NCBI GenBank assembly: GCA_017461245.1
Contig: JAFTYW010000035.1
Location: forward strand, 1-32,866
Direction of reading: 5' to 3'
DNA: 32,866 bases
Source of the DNA: Oscillospiraceae bacterium
Lineage (GTDB): Bacteria > Bacillota > Clostridia > Oscillospirales > Ruminococcaceae
Part shown: positions 24,712 to 32,605 of the stretch, one piece after another
How the letters are laid out: each line of letters starts with the position of its first letter
Position numbering within the stretch: the stretch's first letter is position 1
Notes under the pieces: model-generated
Databases searched by the model: none
The model's input: only the letters and a program-made list of their open reading frames with translations
Told to the model about the DNA's origin: nothing
Translations under genes and position numbers: made by a program

Positions 24712-25405
24712 AATTAGTTATTATTCCGTCGATCTCTTTTTCGCTGCAGAGGGTGTTTAGGTACTTTTTGCTGAATTTGCTTTTATCACAAAGTAAAAAA
24801 CTCTTTTTGGAATTTTGAATCATAATTTTTCTGACAGAGTTTTCTAAAATGCTGTTGTCGGTAGCAATCTTGTCATCAGTTAGTCCTCGGCAGGAGAAAA
24901 AAGCAACGTCAGCATTGTACCGTCTTAAAAAGCTTTCAGTGTCAGTACCAACATAGGAAAACGAGTCAAGTGTCATTTCGCCGCCTGTGCAGAGCGTTCG
25001 TATTCCCATAGATGCGGCTTCAAGAGCGGTTTTTGCTCCGTTTGTAATAACTAAAATGTTTTTAAACATTGTGAGGTGGGGAAGAAGATAATAGGCTGTT
25101 GTGGATGCATCGAGCATAATCACATCCCCGTCTTTTATGTGTGAAACGGCCTTTAAAGCAATTTCTTTTTTCTCTTCATTGTGTTCCATATCCCGAATAA
25201 ACAGAGGAATGCGCTTGTCAGCAGAGGTTGTTTTGAGCTTTACGTTTCCTCTTTTGCAAACAATTAACTCCTTTTCTTTTAGTGTAACAATATCTCTGCG
25301 GACAGTAGGCTCGCTTACAAAAAGCTTTTCAGATAGCTCCTTTACTGTGTAATCTCGCTCAGACAGTAAATTCAAATATTTTTGCTCTCTGTTATAGATT
25401 GACAT
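24710..25405 (-). CDS. DeoR-family transcriptional regulator (2)
   Basis: This is a 231-residue DeoR-type repressor. The N-terminal helix-turn-helix (about residues 5-57; VKELSEKLFVSEPTVRRDIVTLKEKELI) carries the usual RRD recognition segment. The C-terminal effector domain (about 75-225) shows VIMLDASTTAYYLLPHL, VITNGAKTALEAA and LCTGGEM. It lies divergently beside the glycerol-1-phosphate dehydrogenase / FAD oxidoreductase genes, so it most likely controls that operon in response to a phosphorylated sugar or polyol (inference). It is only loosely similar to the other DeoR protein at 8215. GAGGTG precedes the ATG at 25405. Confidence 0.93.
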   Translation of the reverse strand: MSIYNREQKYLNLLSERDYTVKELSEKLFVSEPTVRRDIVTLKEKELIVCKRGNVKLKTTSADKRIPLFIRDMEHNEEKKEIALKAVSHIKDGDVIMLDASTTAYYLLPHLTMFKNILVITNGAKTALEAASMGIRTLCTGGEMTLDSFSYVGTDTESFLRRYNADVAFFSCRGLTDDKIATDNSILENSVRKIMIQNSKKSFLLCDKSKFSKKYLNTLCSEKEIDGIITN

Positions 25406-25437
25406 AATAACACCTCAAATAATCATTTGCAATCACA

Positions 25438-25467
25438 ATTATAATCAATTTATGAGTGTTTTGTCAA
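25438..25467 (-). promoter_or_regulatory. Promoter of DeoR gene (2)
   Basis: On the minus strand this is a perfect TTGACA (25467-25462), an 18-base spacer and a perfect TATAAT (25443-25438). Confidence 0.7.
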
Positions 25468-25529
25468 TCTTTAGATTAAATATTGAACATTATTTTAAAA
25501 TATGTCAGAATAAAAAAGGAGATGATAAT

Positions 25530-26843
25530 ATGAGTCTTGAAATGATGAATAGTTTAAATGGTAAAATATGTAGCTGCGGAAAACAGCACACTTTTTCATC
25601 AAAAGTTGTTGTAGGTCAAGGAGTACTTTCTAAGCTGCCTCAGATGGTCAAAGAGTTTAACGCAAAAAATGTTTTTGTTATTGCTGATAAAAACACCTAT
25701 AAAGCGGCTGGAGAAATGGTTTGCAAACTTCTTGAAAGCGATGATTTTATAGTAAATTCCTATGTGTTCAGAGCTGAAAATTTAGAGCCCGACGAGGCAA
25801 ATGTTGGCCTTGCGGTTATGAATTTTAAGTCCGACAGCGATCTAGTAATCGGTGTTGGCTCGGGAGTTATAAATGATATAAGCAAAATCGTTGCAGCAGT
25901 ATCAAATAAGCCGTATATTATAGTTGCAACAGCTCCGTCAATGGACGGATATGCTTCAGCAACATCTTCAATGACCTGCGACGGACTTAAGATCTCTTTG
26001 CCGAGCAAATGCGCTGACGTGATAATAGGGGACACAGATATTCTTTGCGCCGCGCCACTAAAGCTGCTTAGCTCGGGCGTCGGAGATATGCTTGCAAAGT
26101 ATGTGAGTATCTGCGAGTGGCGCATTTCAAACGTTGTAAACGGCGAGTATTATTGCGAGGAAATTGCCGAGCTGGTAAGAAAGTCTCTGAAAAAATGCAT
26201 TGACAATGCAGACGGACTTTTAAAAAGAGATAAAGACGCAGTTGCCGCCGTGTTTGAAGGGCTTGTTGTCTGCGGAGTAGCTATGAAATATGCGGGCGTT
26301 TCTCGCCCCGCATCGGGAGTTGAGCATTATTTGTCGCATATCTGGGATATGCGGGCGGTCGAGTTCAAAACTCCATGCGAGCTTCACGGCGTACAATGCG
26401 CTTTAGGCACCGCCATTGCACTAAAAATGTATGAAAAGGTCTTAACCTTTACACCCGATAAATCGATTGCTATAGCCAAAACTGAACAGTTCAACTATGA
26501 AAAGTGGAGCGATGAGCTAAGAAAGTTTTTGGGCAAGGGTGCAGAGAGCATGATCGCTCTTGAGGAAAAAGAAGGCAAATATAATTTGGCTTCCCATAAA
26601 AAACGTCTTGAAATTATTATCAGTAATTGGGATAAAATCACTCAGATAATTAAAGAAGAGCTGCCGAGCTCAAAGGATTTTGAAGCTTTGCTTGATAAGC
26701 TTGACCTGCCTAAAACAATGCAGGAAATCGGACTTGATGAAAACATACTTCCAATGACATTTAAATCAACAAAAGACATTCGTGATAAGTACGTTTTATC
26801 CCGTCTTTGCTGGGATTTGGGAATCACTGATGAAATAATGTAG
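25530..26843 (+). CDS. egsA: sn-glycerol-1-phosphate dehydrogenase (AraM/EgsA family)
   Basis: This is a metal-dependent NAD(P)H enzyme that reduces dihydroxyacetone phosphate to sn-glycerol 1-phosphate; 437 residues. It has an N-terminal CSCGKxH motif, the dinucleotide-binding segment VIGVGSGVINDISK, the ATAPSMDGYAS loop, and metal ligands Asp186 (GVGDMLAKY), His266 (GVEHYLSH) and His286 (ELHGVQ). These fit the Fe-ADH_2 / AraM branch rather than glycerol dehydrogenase. ATG 25530 is chosen: AAAGGAG (25515-25521) is 8 bases upstream, and the longer frame from 25452 would overlap the regulator's promoter. It is first gene of a three-gene operon with two FAD oxidoreductases, 11 bases before the next. 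A different phosphorylated ketose substrate is possible in this context. Confidence 0.88.
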   Translation: MSLEMMNSLNGKICSCGKQHTFSSKVVVGQGVLSKLPQMVKEFNAKNVFVIADKNTYKAAGEMVCKLLESDDFIVNSYVFRAENLEPDEANVGLAVMNFKSDSDLVIGVGSGVINDISKIVAAVSNKPYIIVATAPSMDGYASATSSMTCDGLKISLPSKCADVIIGDTDILCAAPLKLLSSGVGDMLAKYVSICEWRISNVVNGEYYCEEIAELVRKSLKKCIDNADGLLKRDKDAVAAVFEGLVVCGVAMKYAGVSRPASGVEHYLSHIWDMRAVEFKTPCELHGVQCALGTAIALKMYEKVLTFTPDKSIAIAKTEQFNYEKWSDELRKFLGKGAESMIALEEKEGKYNLASHKKRLEIIISNWDKITQIIKEELPSSKDFEALLDKLDLPKTMQEIGLDENILPMTFKSTKDIRDKYVLSRLCWDLGITDEIM

Positions 26844-26854
26844 GGGGTAAGGAT

Positions 26855-28165
26855 ATGTATTGCTATAAAAATGATATTGAAGTAATAGAAAGCGTTGATG
26901 TAATCGTTGCGGGCGCAGGCCCTGCGGGAATATGTGCGGCGGTTGCAGCAGCAAGGCAGGGCGCAAGTGTTTTGCTCGTTGAAAGATATGGAGCAGTCGG
27001 CGGTAATTTAACGCTTGGCAACGTAAGCCCTATTTTGGGCAGAACATCGCAAGGAACAATGTATTACGAGGTAATAGAAATGCTTTCTGCCCAGCATAAA
27101 GATGAGCTGAAGGTAGAAACACGAAACGGCAAAGAAATACATATTGATGCAGAAGAGGCAAAGGGCATACTGACAAATTTTCTATATAAAAATAACGTTA
27201 AGCTTATGCTTCAAACCACTATCTGCGACGTTATAAAAGAAGACGATGTTTTAAAAGGCTTGATAGTTACAACTCCTTGCGGTCTTAAGGCTGTAAAGGC
27301 AAAAAGAATAATTGATACAACGGGAGACGGAACGGTTGCGTTTCTTTCGGGGTGTGAATATCAAATCGGCAGAGAATCAGACGGAAGAACCCAACCCGTT
27401 ACGCTTGAGTTTACCATCAATAACGTGGACGAGAGCCGTGCTATTATGTGCTTTGGTGGAAGCGACCCCGTAACATTGCCAAACGGCAAAAAATATTCTG
27501 AGTTTTGCAAGGAATGCGAACAAAACGGCATACTGCCTAAAAATGTATCAATAGTGCGCCTGCACAGAACATTTTACTCGGGCGAGAGAAACGTTAACGC
27601 CACACAGATGAATGATATAAACGGGCTTGATGCCACTGATCTATATAAAGCCGAAGTGGAACTTAGAAATCAGATCGATCGTGTTGTTGACTTTCTCAGA
27701 AAATATGTTCCGGGGTATGAAAATTGTATGCTGAAAACCACGGCAGACACCCTTGGAGTAAGAGAAACCCGTCGCATTATGGGTGAGTACGTTATGTGCG
27801 ATGACGACGTGGAGCAGGGAAATCAGTATGATGATGCCGTCGTACATAACGCATGGTTTCTTATTGATATTCACAATCCTTCGGGCGGCGGTCAGGCAGA
27901 GGGACACTCAAAAATTGCTAAGCCTTACGATATAAGGTACGGCGCATTAGTGCCCAAAAACGTTGAAAATCTGCTTACTGCAGGCCGCTGTATTTCGGGA
28001 ACTCACAGAGCCCACGCCTCGTATAGAGTAATGGCGATTTGTATGGCAACGGGAGAGGCGGCAGGTGTTGCGGCAGCGCTTAGCATAAAGGATGACGTAA
28101 CACCGAGAAATTTACAGCCCTGCAAAATAAGAAATGTTTTAATGAATAACGGCATTGATTTATAA
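26855..28165 (+). CDS. FAD-dependent oxidoreductase (PF12831-type), first of pair
   Basis: This is a 436-residue flavoprotein. The N-terminal Rossmann motif is GAGPAG (residues 20-25) ending in Glu43, followed by GGNLTLGNVSPILG, the FAD_oxidored signature region. A middle RETRRIMGEYV segment and a C-terminal FAD-closing stretch (PKNVENLLTAGRCISGTHRAHASYRVMAICMATGEAAG) complete the family pattern. There is no signal peptide or membrane helix, so it is cytoplasmic. It begins 11 bases after egsA with GGGGGTAAGG as ribosome site, and the second FAD gene follows closely. The substrate is not known; family members are often annotated only as FAD-dependent oxidoreductase. It probably oxidises a hydroxyl or C-C bond of an organic or sugar-like compound (inference). 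Confidence 0.9.
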   Translation: MYCYKNDIEVIESVDVIVAGAGPAGICAAVAAARQGASVLLVERYGAVGGNLTLGNVSPILGRTSQGTMYYEVIEMLSAQHKDELKVETRNGKEIHIDAEEAKGILTNFLYKNNVKLMLQTTICDVIKEDDVLKGLIVTTPCGLKAVKAKRIIDTTGDGTVAFLSGCEYQIGRESDGRTQPVTLEFTINNVDESRAIMCFGGSDPVTLPNGKKYSEFCKECEQNGILPKNVSIVRLHRTFYSGERNVNATQMNDINGLDATDLYKAEVELRNQIDRVVDFLRKYVPGYENCMLKTTADTLGVRETRRIMGEYVMCDDDVEQGNQYDDAVVHNAWFLIDIHNPSGGGQAEGHSKIAKPYDIRYGALVPKNVENLLTAGRCISGTHRAHASYRVMAICMATGEAAGVAAALSIKDDVTPRNLQPCKIRNVLMNNGIDL

Positions 28166-28186
28166 TTTTGTTTGAGAGGGATTTTT

Positions 28187-30016
28187 GTGAAAAGCATAAA
28201 AGAAATGCAGTTTGATTTTGTTGTAGTAGGTGGAGGACTGACCGGCTTGTGTGCGGCTATTTCAGCTGCGAGAGGCGGAGCTAAAACTGCGCTTATACAC
28301 GATAGGTCGGTGCTCGGCGGGAACGCTTCGAGTGAAATAAGAATGCATATATGCGGAGCAAACTGTAACATGAAAAAGCCTGAGCTTAGCGAGGGCGGAA
28401 TTGTTCATGAGCTTATGCTTTCAAACAAGCGGGTTAATGACAGTTACAATTTTTCAATTTGGGACGCAGTTCTTTTTGATGCTGCTAAAAAAGAAAAGAA
28501 TTTATCATTGTTTCTTAATACAACTATGCATAGCGTGTCAAGCGAAAACGGAGTGGTTAAGACAATCGAATGTTATCAACTAACAACCGAGCTTCACTTG
28601 TCGATAAGTGCAAATTTTTTTGCTGACTGCACAGGAAACGGCACGTTATGCGCCTTTGCAGATGCTGAGTATAAAACGGGCAGTGAGGCTAAAAGTGAGT
28701 ATAACGAGTCTCACGCACCGGAAAAAGAAGATAACAAAAGAATGGGCAACACTCTATTGTTTAAAGCAGTAGACAGAGGCCACCCCGTAGAGTTTGTTCC
28801 ACCTGTTGAGGTTATGCACTTCACCGAGGAACAGTTAAAATACCGCAAACATTCGCCTGATTTTTCTCCTGAATCAGTAAAGGATATTACACCAGAGGCA
28901 TTGCGAGTAATGTTTAGCGGATATGCTCAGGATTACGGATATTGGTGGATAGAAATCTGCGGCGAAAAGGAAAATATTATAGAGGAATATGAGGATATAA
29001 GAGACCAGCTTGTTTCTGCAATTTACGGCGTTTGGAATCATATAAAAAACGAAGGTAATCACGGAGCAGAAAACTACGAGCTTGCGTGGGTTGGAATGTT
29101 ACCCGGAACTCGAGAAAGCAGAAGAATAGTTTGCGACTATATGCTTAATGAAAATGATATTCTCAGTAATCGCCGCTTTGAAGATAAGGTTGCTTATGGT
29201 GGTTGGGATATTGATGTCCATACGTGTTTGTTTGCGTTTGATGAAAAACCGTCATTTATCTATCCTGTTGAAGGCTCTTTTGATATACCGTACCGCTCAT
29301 ATTGCGTAAAAGGCTTTAAAAATCTCTTTGTGGGCGGACGATGTATGGGAGCATCTAAACTTGCTATGGCAAGTACAAGGGTGATGGGTACTTGTTCGGT
29401 AGGAGGACAGGCAATCGGAACTGCTGCAGCAATACTGTGTCGTGATAATGCTGAAAACATACGAGAAATCAATATAAAGGAATTGCAACAAAATCTTTTG
29501 CGTGATGATTGTTATCTGCCGTTGTTAACTAATGAGGATAGCAATGACCTTGCCAGAACATCTAAAATAGTAGCTTCGAGTGAAGAAGAAGGATTTTGTG
29601 CAGAAAATCTTGTAAACGGTATAACTCGCAAAATAGACGGAGCGAGCAATGTGTGGCATTCAAAGCCGTTAAAAGATGAACAGCCCGAAACTGTTTTGCT
29701 GTCTTTGAAAAAGAAATCTACGGTTAATACCGTTCAGCTTGTTTTTGATTCTAATTTTAATATTGAAAAGAAAATAACATTATCATCAACACGTCAAAAT
29801 CAGCAAAAGATAGGTATACCCAAGGAACTTGTGAGAGATTTTACTGTAGAGCTTATAAGCGATGGTACTGTGATCGAAAAGCTCGATGTTAAAGACAATT
29901 ACCAAAGACTTGTTAAACTTAATTTTGATTTAGTCGATTGTGATACAGTTAAGGTTTCTTTCACGAAAACGTGGGGCGACCCTTGCGTGAGGGTATTTGA
30001 AATAAGGATATATTGA
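28187..30016 (+). CDS. FAD-dependent oxidoreductase with C-terminal galactose-binding-like domain
   Basis: This is a 609-residue flavoprotein, second of the pair. It has the N-terminal GGGLTG (15-20) and GGNASSEIRMHICGAN signature of the FAD_oxidored family, the RESRRIVCDYML segment, and a C-terminal FAD stretch KNLFVGGRCMGASKLAMASTRVMGTCSVGGQA. After about residue 450 comes a beta-rich domain (about 452-609) resembling an F5/8-type C (discoidin) module, with NLVNGITR..SNVWHS and DNYQRLVKLNF...CVRVFEIRIY. There is no signal peptide, so this binding-type module is in the cytoplasm, which is unusual. GTG 28187 is chosen: GAGAGGG (28174-28180) is 6 bases away, whereas the upstream TTG 28172 overlaps that site. 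It ends the operon at a terminator. Confidence 0.88.
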   Translation: MKSIKEMQFDFVVVGGGLTGLCAAISAARGGAKTALIHDRSVLGGNASSEIRMHICGANCNMKKPELSEGGIVHELMLSNKRVNDSYNFSIWDAVLFDAAKKEKNLSLFLNTTMHSVSSENGVVKTIECYQLTTELHLSISANFFADCTGNGTLCAFADAEYKTGSEAKSEYNESHAPEKEDNKRMGNTLLFKAVDRGHPVEFVPPVEVMHFTEEQLKYRKHSPDFSPESVKDITPEALRVMFSGYAQDYGYWWIEICGEKENIIEEYEDIRDQLVSAIYGVWNHIKNEGNHGAENYELAWVGMLPGTRESRRIVCDYMLNENDILSNRRFEDKVAYGGWDIDVHTCLFAFDEKPSFIYPVEGSFDIPYRSYCVKGFKNLFVGGRCMGASKLAMASTRVMGTCSVGGQAIGTAAAILCRDNAENIREINIKELQQNLLRDDCYLPLLTNEDSNDLARTSKIVASSEEEGFCAENLVNGITRKIDGASNVWHSKPLKDEQPETVLLSLKKKSTVNTVQLVFDSNFNIEKKITLSSTRQNQQKIGIPKELVRDFTVELISDGTVIEKLDVKDNYQRLVKLNFDLVDCDTVKVSFTKTWGDPCVRVFEIRIY

Positions 30017-30028
30017 TAATATAAATTT

Positions 30029-30057
30029 AAAATGCCGCCCGATTGGGTGGCATTTTT
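30029..30057 (+). terminator. Terminator of the egsA-FAD-FAD operon
   Basis: The stem AAAATGCCGCCC / GGGTGGCATTTT has a GATT loop, one G-U pair and a T-tail. Confidence 0.88.
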
Positions 30058-30157
30058 CCCGTATTTTTTTGCAAAAAAATAACATAGTTTTCTATTTTTT
30101 TGACACGATATATAAAGACGCTTTTTTTAAAAATCTGAATTTTTTTAAAAAATTATA

Positions 30158-30186
30158 TTGAAATGTTAAATGCAGAATGTTATAAT
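30158..30186 (+). promoter_or_regulatory. Extended -10 promoter of the CofE-like gene
   Basis: This is TTGAAA (30158-30163), a 17-base spacer and TATAAT (30181-30186) preceded by TGT. It rules out the long upstream start of the reading frame at 30163. The 30061-30157 stretch before it is A/T-rich with runs of T and A and holds no gene. Confidence 0.8.
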
Positions 30187-30246
30187 TTATTGTCGTATGA
30201 AATTTGTAGTGTACGGTTTTGTATTTTTCAAAAGGAGATGTTTTGG

Positions 30247-31440
30247 ATGAGTCGTATGATAGGAACTGTTTCAAGAGGTGTCAGAGCCCCTATTATTAAG
30301 GCGGGGGACGATATCGTTGAAATCGTTACAGCATCAGTCCTTGAAGCATCTGAGGATGCAGGCTTTAAGTTTAATGACCGTGATATCGTTGCTATGACCG
30401 AGGCTATCGTTGGCAGAGCTCAGGGTAATTATGCAACAGTTGATGATATTGCAGGAGATGTTAAAAATAAATTCGGCGGCGAAACTGTCGGTGTTATTTT
30501 CCCGATCTTAAGCCGTAACCGTTTTGCTATCTGCCTTCGTGGTATCGCAAAGGGTGCAAAAAAGGTCGTTCTTATGCTTTCTTATCCTTCTGATGAAGTA
30601 GGTAACCACCTTGTTTCTGTTGATATGCTCGATGAAAAGGGAATAGATCCTTATAAAGACGTTCTTTCTCTCTCGAAATATCGTGAGCTTTTCGGCTATG
30701 AGAAGCACACCTTTACCGGCGTTGACTATGTTGAGTATTATGAGGGCCTTGTTAAAGAGTGCGGCGCAGAGTGTGAGATAATCTTTGCAAACAATCCTAA
30801 GGCAATACTTGACTATACCAAAAACGTTCTTTGCTGCGATATTCACACAAGAGCTCGCACAAAGAGAATCCTTAAGGCTGCAGGCGGTGAGATCGTTCTC
30901 GGCCTTGACGATATTCTTACCGAGTCTGTAAACGGCAGCGGATATAACGCTGATTACGGCCTTTTAGGCTCTAACAAGGCTACCGAGGATAAGGTTAAGC
31001 TTTTCCCCCGTGATTGCCAGCCTATCGTTGACGCTATCCAGAAAAAGCTCTTTGAAGCTACAGGCAAGAAAATCGAGGTTATGGTTTACGGCGACGGCGC
31101 ATTTAAGGACCCTGTAGGAAAGATCTGGGAGCTTGCTGACCCCGTTGTTTCTCCTGCTTACACAAGCGGCCTTGAGGGAACACCCAACGAGCTTAAGCTT
31201 AAATATCTTGCTGATAATGATTTTGCTGACCTTTCGGGCGACGAGCTTAAAGAGGCTATCAAGGGCAAGATTCAGGAAAAGGACGATAACCTTTTCGGCA
31301 AAATGGCATCTGAGGGAACAACCCCCAGAAGACTTACTGACCTTATTGGCTCGCTTTGCGACCTTACTTCAGGCTCGGGCGATAAGGGAACACCTATCGT
31401 ATTTATTCAAGGCTATTTTGACAACTATACAACCGACTAA
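30247..31440 (+). CDS. CofE/FolC2-family gamma-glutamyl ligase homologue (annotated F420-0:L-glutamate ligase)
   Basis: This is a 397-residue member of PF01996, the family of GTP-dependent ligases that add L-glutamate through gamma bonds. Recognisable family stretches are RGVRAPIIKAGDDIVEIV, DIVAMTEAIVGRAQGNY, GIIFP-like VGVIFPILSRNRF, the acidic AGGEIVLGLDDILTE segment, and MVYGDGAFKDPVGKIWELADP near the C-terminus. It is longer than archaeal CofE (~250 residues). Clostridia generally lack coenzyme F420, and no F420 gene is nearby, so folate polyglutamylation (as shown for chlamydial FolC2) or an unknown substrate is more likely. ATG 30247 has AAAGGAG 9 bases upstream; ATG 30256 is also possible. 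It is monocistronic with a strong promoter. Confidence 0.82.
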   Translation: MSRMIGTVSRGVRAPIIKAGDDIVEIVTASVLEASEDAGFKFNDRDIVAMTEAIVGRAQGNYATVDDIAGDVKNKFGGETVGVIFPILSRNRFAICLRGIAKGAKKVVLMLSYPSDEVGNHLVSVDMLDEKGIDPYKDVLSLSKYRELFGYEKHTFTGVDYVEYYEGLVKECGAECEIIFANNPKAILDYTKNVLCCDIHTRARTKRILKAAGGEIVLGLDDILTESVNGSGYNADYGLLGSNKATEDKVKLFPRDCQPIVDAIQKKLFEATGKKIEVMVYGDGAFKDPVGKIWELADPVVSPAYTSGLEGTPNELKLKYLADNDFADLSGDELKEAIKGKIQEKDDNLFGKMASEGTTPRRLTDLIGSLCDLTSGSGDKGTPIVFIQGYFDNYTTD

Positions 31441-31442
31441 TT

Positions 31443-31472
31443 AAAAAAGCAGTCCACTCGGACTGCTTTTTT
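31443..31472 (+). terminator. Terminator of the CofE-like gene
   Basis: The stem AAAAAAGCAGTCC / GGACTGCTTTTTT has loop ACTC. It is a near-perfect 13-bp stem and T-run. Confidence 0.92.
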
Positions 31473-31508
31473 GACTGTTTTAAAATAATAGATTGGTGGA
31501 TATGCCGC

Positions 31509-32180
31509 ATGACCGTGAAACTGTTTTTTGGAGCAATAACAAAGTTTGTTTTAGGTGTTGTTTTGGTTGGCGCCTTGATTTTTCTGCCTGCAGGAACGCT
31601 TAATTACTTAAGCGGCTGGATTTTTATGGGAATACTGTTTGTTCCGATGTTTGTGGCGGGAATTATAATGATGTTTGTAAATCCCGAGCTTCTCAAAAAA
31701 CGCCTTAATGCAAAGGAAAAACAAAAGGAACAAAACCTTGTTGTGAAGCTAAGCGGACTTATGTTTATTGTTGGTTTTGTTGTTGCGGGGCTGGGGAAGC
31801 GTTTTGGCTGGTATATGCTTCCAATGAGTGCTACGATTGTGTTTGCAGTAGTTTTTCTTGTGGCGTATATTCTTTATGCAGAGGTGTTAAGAGAAAATAC
31901 ATATCTTAGCAGAACTATCGAAGTGCGGGAAAATCAAAAGGTTATAGATACAGGCCTTTACGGCATTGTAAGGCACCCGATGTATAGCGTAACTCTGCTT
32001 TTGTTTTTGTCTATGCCGCTTGTTCTTGGCTCTGTATATGCTTTTGTAATTTTCTTAGCTTACCCATTTATAATCGCAAAGAGGATCAAAAATGAGGAAA
32101 ATTTGCTTAAAAAAGAACTCGCAGGCTACACCGAGTATACTGAAAAAGTCAAATATAGGCTTATTCCGTTTGTCTGGTAA
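31509..32180 (+). CDS. Isoprenylcysteine carboxyl methyltransferase (ICMT/PEMT-like) family membrane protein
   Basis: This is a 223-residue integral membrane protein with about five helices. The C-terminal half shows the family's S-adenosylmethionine-binding signature: YGIVRHPMYSVTLLLFLSMPLVLGS, then the acidic NEENLLKKELAGYTEYTEKVKYRLIPFVW. Bacterial members are very widespread and are assumed to methylate small or lipid-linked molecules; the substrate of this one cannot be inferred. GGTGG sits about 9 bases before ATG 31509. It is a single gene after the CofE terminator, and only a weak hairpin (TGCCCAC..GTGGCA, about 32187-32212) follows it. Confidence 0.85.
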   Translation: MTVKLFFGAITKFVLGVVLVGALIFLPAGTLNYLSGWIFMGILFVPMFVAGIIMMFVNPELLKKRLNAKEKQKEQNLVVKLSGLMFIVGFVVAGLGKRFGWYMLPMSATIVFAVVFLVAYILYAEVLRENTYLSRTIEVRENQKVIDTGLYGIVRHPMYSVTLLLFLSMPLVLGSVYAFVIFLAYPFIIAKRIKNEENLLKKELAGYTEYTEKVKYRLIPFVW

Positions 32181-32274
32181 ATAAAAATGCCCACGCAATT
32201 TTAAGTGGCAAAAAGAAAATCCCTGTTTGGCATTTTGCGAAATCCTATGAATTTGTCTGCGAAGCAGACACCGA

Positions 32275-32361
32275 ACTTCTTCACTATTCACTATTACTTA
32301 TTACTTCCAAAAATCCTCTATATAAAAGCGTAGAGAATAGTGAAAAGTGAAGAGTGAAGAG
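32275..32361. repeat. Intergenic inverted repeat of TTCACT-type motifs
   Basis: The left arm has tandem TTCACTATTC/ACTATTACTTATTACT (about 32278-32307). The right arm has the inverse GAATAGTGAAAAGTGAAGAGTGAAGAGT (about 32334-32361). A separate small hairpin TGTCTGC-GAA-GCAGACA lies at 32254-32270. No gene is seen in 32181-32400. Confidence 0.6.
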
Positions 32362-32370
32362 TAAAAAAGT

Positions 32371-32400
32371 AAAATCCCCATTCTTACGAATGAGGATCTT
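32371..32400 (-). terminator. Minus-strand hairpin downstream of a tRNA 3'-end fragment
   Basis: The stem ATCCCCATTC / GAATGAGGAT (32374-32383 and 32388-32397) has one mismatch. It is followed on the minus strand by TTTTACTTTTTT. It sits just after the 21-base tRNA tail at 32401-32421, as a tRNA terminator would. Confidence 0.6.
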
Positions 32401-32565
32401 TGGTCGGAGTGGCGGGATTCGTCGCCTGCCTTGCAGGCTATCTGCTTGCCGACCGCTACGCCTTACGGCTCGCAGTACCCGGCTGCGCACGGTCGTCGAT
32501 AAAATAGTCCACCGGACTGTTTTGTGTCTCGCCGCCCGCCCTCTCGGGTTCGAATCCCCTTTTGT
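32401..32565. repeat. Composite element bounded by tRNA T-arm fragments
   Basis: The left end (32401-32421) is the last 21 bases of a minus-strand tRNA-Pro including CCA, identical to 32605-32625. The right end (32546-32559) is a T-arm sequence GGGTTCGAATCCCC in the opposite orientation. Between them is GC-rich DNA with hairpins GCCTGC-CTT-GCAGGC (32423-32437 region) and AGTCC-ACC-GGACT (32504-32518). Open frames across it are spurious (tRNA-type RIPPLRP peptides). Confidence 0.6.
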
Positions 32566-32570
32566 AACGA

Positions 32571-32605
32571 AAAAATGCCCACGCAAGAATGCGTAGACAT
32601 TTTTT
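32571..32605 (-). terminator. Terminator downstream of the tRNA-Pro fragment
   Basis: The hairpin centred on ACGCA-AGAA-TGCGT (32581-32594) has two mismatches in the lower stem. It is followed on the minus strand by a T-run (complement of 32570-32575), directly after the tRNA 3' end. Confidence 0.65.

Noticed and set aside
25452-25529. Longer N-terminus for the G1P dehydrogenase
   Set aside because: It overlaps the divergent DeoR promoter and lacks a ribosome site; ATG 25530 has AAAGGAG at correct distance.
30100-30128. TTGACA at 30100-30105 as a promoter -35
   Set aside because: No -10 at 16-18 bases; the TATATA nearby is only about 4 bases away.
30163-30246. Longer N-terminus for the CofE-like protein
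   Set aside because: It starts inside the -35 of a strong promoter, upstream of the expected transcription start.
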